A stretch of DNA of 6,228 nt from Cytophagaceae bacterium (GTDB lineage: Bacteria > Bacteroidota > Bacteroidia > Cytophagales > Spirosomataceae): positions 1 through 6,228 of the forward strand of contig CANHCG010000117.1 in the NCBI GenBank assembly GCA_947459055.1, given 5' to 3'. The notes under the pieces are model-generated. The model saw only the letters and a list, made by a program, of their open reading frames with translations. It made no database searches and had not been told where the DNA came from. A program made the position numbers and the translations under genes. Below, one piece after another: positions 5,333-6,228 of the stretch. Each line of letters opens with the position of its first letter. The first letter of the stretch is position 1.

Positions 5333-6228
5333 AACCGATAGCAATCGATTTAGAAAAAGAGCGATTAGAGATCTTAAAAAGATATCGAAAGCTTTTGCGT
5401 ACGGCCAAACCTTACCTAAAAGATGACGATGCCAAACAAATCAAAAAGGCATTTTTGTTATCCGCCGACGCGCACAAAGATATGCGTCGAAAATCTGGTG
5501 AGCCTTATATTTATCACCCGCTCGCAGTAGCTCAAATTTGTGTGGAGGAGATTGGTTTGGGTACGACGTCCATTATTTCGGCTTTGATGCATGATGTGGT
5601 GGAGGATACAAATACGACTTTGTTGGATATCGAAAAGGAGTTTGGTCCTAAGATTGCCTCGATTATTGATGGCCTAACGAAGATTGCTGGGACTTTTGAG
5701 TATGGGACATCCCAACAAGCAGAGAATTTCCGCAAGATGTTGTTAACGCTTTCGGATGACATTCGAGTGATTTTGATCAAATTGGCCGATCGCCTCCATA
5801 ATATGCGGACCTTGAGTTCGATGGCGAAGGAGAAGCAATTGAAAATCGCATCTGAGACGATTTATTTATATGCGCCTTTGGCCCATCGCCTAGGCTTGAA
5901 TGCGATAAAAACCGAGTTAGAGGATTTAGGTTTAAAGTACACGGAGCCGGAGGCTTTCCGGGAGATTGCGCATAAATTGATGGAGAATAAGCGCAATCGG
6001 GAGAGTTTTGTTGAACATTTTATTCGGCCGATTAAAAAATCATTAGATGAACGTGGCTTAACCTATACCATTAAAGGTCGACCCAAATCCATTTATTCGA
6101 TTTATAACAAATTAAAAAAAGGAAATACTGCCTTTGATAAAATTTATGATTTGTTTGCGGTACGGGTGGTGTTGGATGTGCCTTTGGAACGGGAGAAATC
6201 CGATTGCTGGGAGGTATATAGCATCGTG
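5329..6228 (+). CDS. rel: Bifunctional (p)ppGpp synthetase/hydrolase (Rel/SpoT), N-terminal part, cut by window edge
   Basis: The frame stays open for 300 codons to the window end; full-length Rel proteins are usually about 700-750 residues, so the C-terminal regulatory half (TGS, ACT and others) lies outside. The hydrolase domain is intact: RRKSGEPYIYHP (53-64) with His63, HDVVED (88-93) giving His88, Asp89, Glu92 and Asp93, and LADRLHNMRT (152-161) with Asp154 and Asn158. The synthetase domain begins near 225, with the nucleotide-binding GRPKSIYSIYNKL (250-262) and the Mg-binding Asp275 in YDLFAVRV. Both activities are therefore expected, unlike synthetase-only RelA, whose HD residues are lost. 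It controls the stringent response by making and degrading (p)ppGpp in the cytoplasm. Its ATG overlaps the ispF stop as ATGA, implying coupled translation. Confidence 0.96.
   Translation, partial: MKPIAIDLEKERLEILKRYRKLLRTAKPYLKDDDAKQIKKAFLLSADAHKDMRRKSGEPYIYHPLAVAQICVEEIGLGTTSIISALMHDVVEDTNTTLLDIEKEFGPKIASIIDGLTKIAGTFEYGTSQQAENFRKMLLTLSDDIRVILIKLADRLHNMRTLSSMAKEKQLKIASETIYLYAPLAHRLGLNAIKTELEDLGLKYTEPEAFREIAHKLMENKRNRESFVEHFIRPIKKSLDERGLTYTIKGRPKSIYSIYNKLKKGNTAFDKIYDLFAVRVVLDVPLEREKSDCWEVYSIV

Noticed and set aside
1..6228. Search for a CRISPR array, tRNA/rRNA, insertion sequence, toxin-antitoxin or phage-defence system
   Set aside because: No regularly spaced repeats, tRNA-like segments, transposase or integrase motifs, or defence domains were seen; nearly all bases belong to seven recognisable genes.

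Overview
The window reads as ordinary chromosomal DNA of a member of the Bacteroidota, probably the Cytophagales. That placement is inferred from three things. Octamers matching the Bacteroidota -7 element (TAnnTTTG) lie just upstream of gene starts. Shine-Dalgarno sequences are generally absent. The proteins resemble Bacteroidota versions of their families. No RNA gene, insertion sequence, CRISPR array, integrase or origin was seen.

Minus-strand block (1-3525, transcribed leftward from about 3530): a secreted TPR-type helical-repeat protein leads, followed 4 bp later by a class I SAM-dependent methyltransferase. A GT4 glycosyltransferase abuts the methyltransferase with no gap. After a 55-bp gap comes the N-terminal part of a polysaccharide flippase, cut off by the left window edge. 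The last three look like a surface-glycan module: sugar transfer, methylation and export of a lipid-linked glycan. The gap before the flippase holds a perfect 9-bp inverted repeat overlapping a -7-like box, so the flippase may have its own, possibly regulated, promoter.

Divergent promoter region (3526-3612): 87 bp carrying one -7-like octamer facing each way. The two transcription units start here back to back.

Plus-strand block (3613-6228): an M16 zinc peptidase, then ispF (MEP isoprenoid pathway) 1 nt later, then a bifunctional Rel/SpoT (p)ppGpp enzyme that overlaps ispF by ATGA and runs off the right edge after 300 codons. The spacing indicates one co-transcribed, probably translationally coupled unit joining proteolysis, isoprenoid synthesis and the stringent response.

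I see no clear new multi-gene system. The points most worth following are: the M16 protein keeps its zinc site but lacks the Arg/Tyr pair of the C-terminal half and has no partner gene beside it; a palindrome sits on the flippase promoter; and a possible TTC39/IML2-like secreted repeat protein heads a glycan operon.
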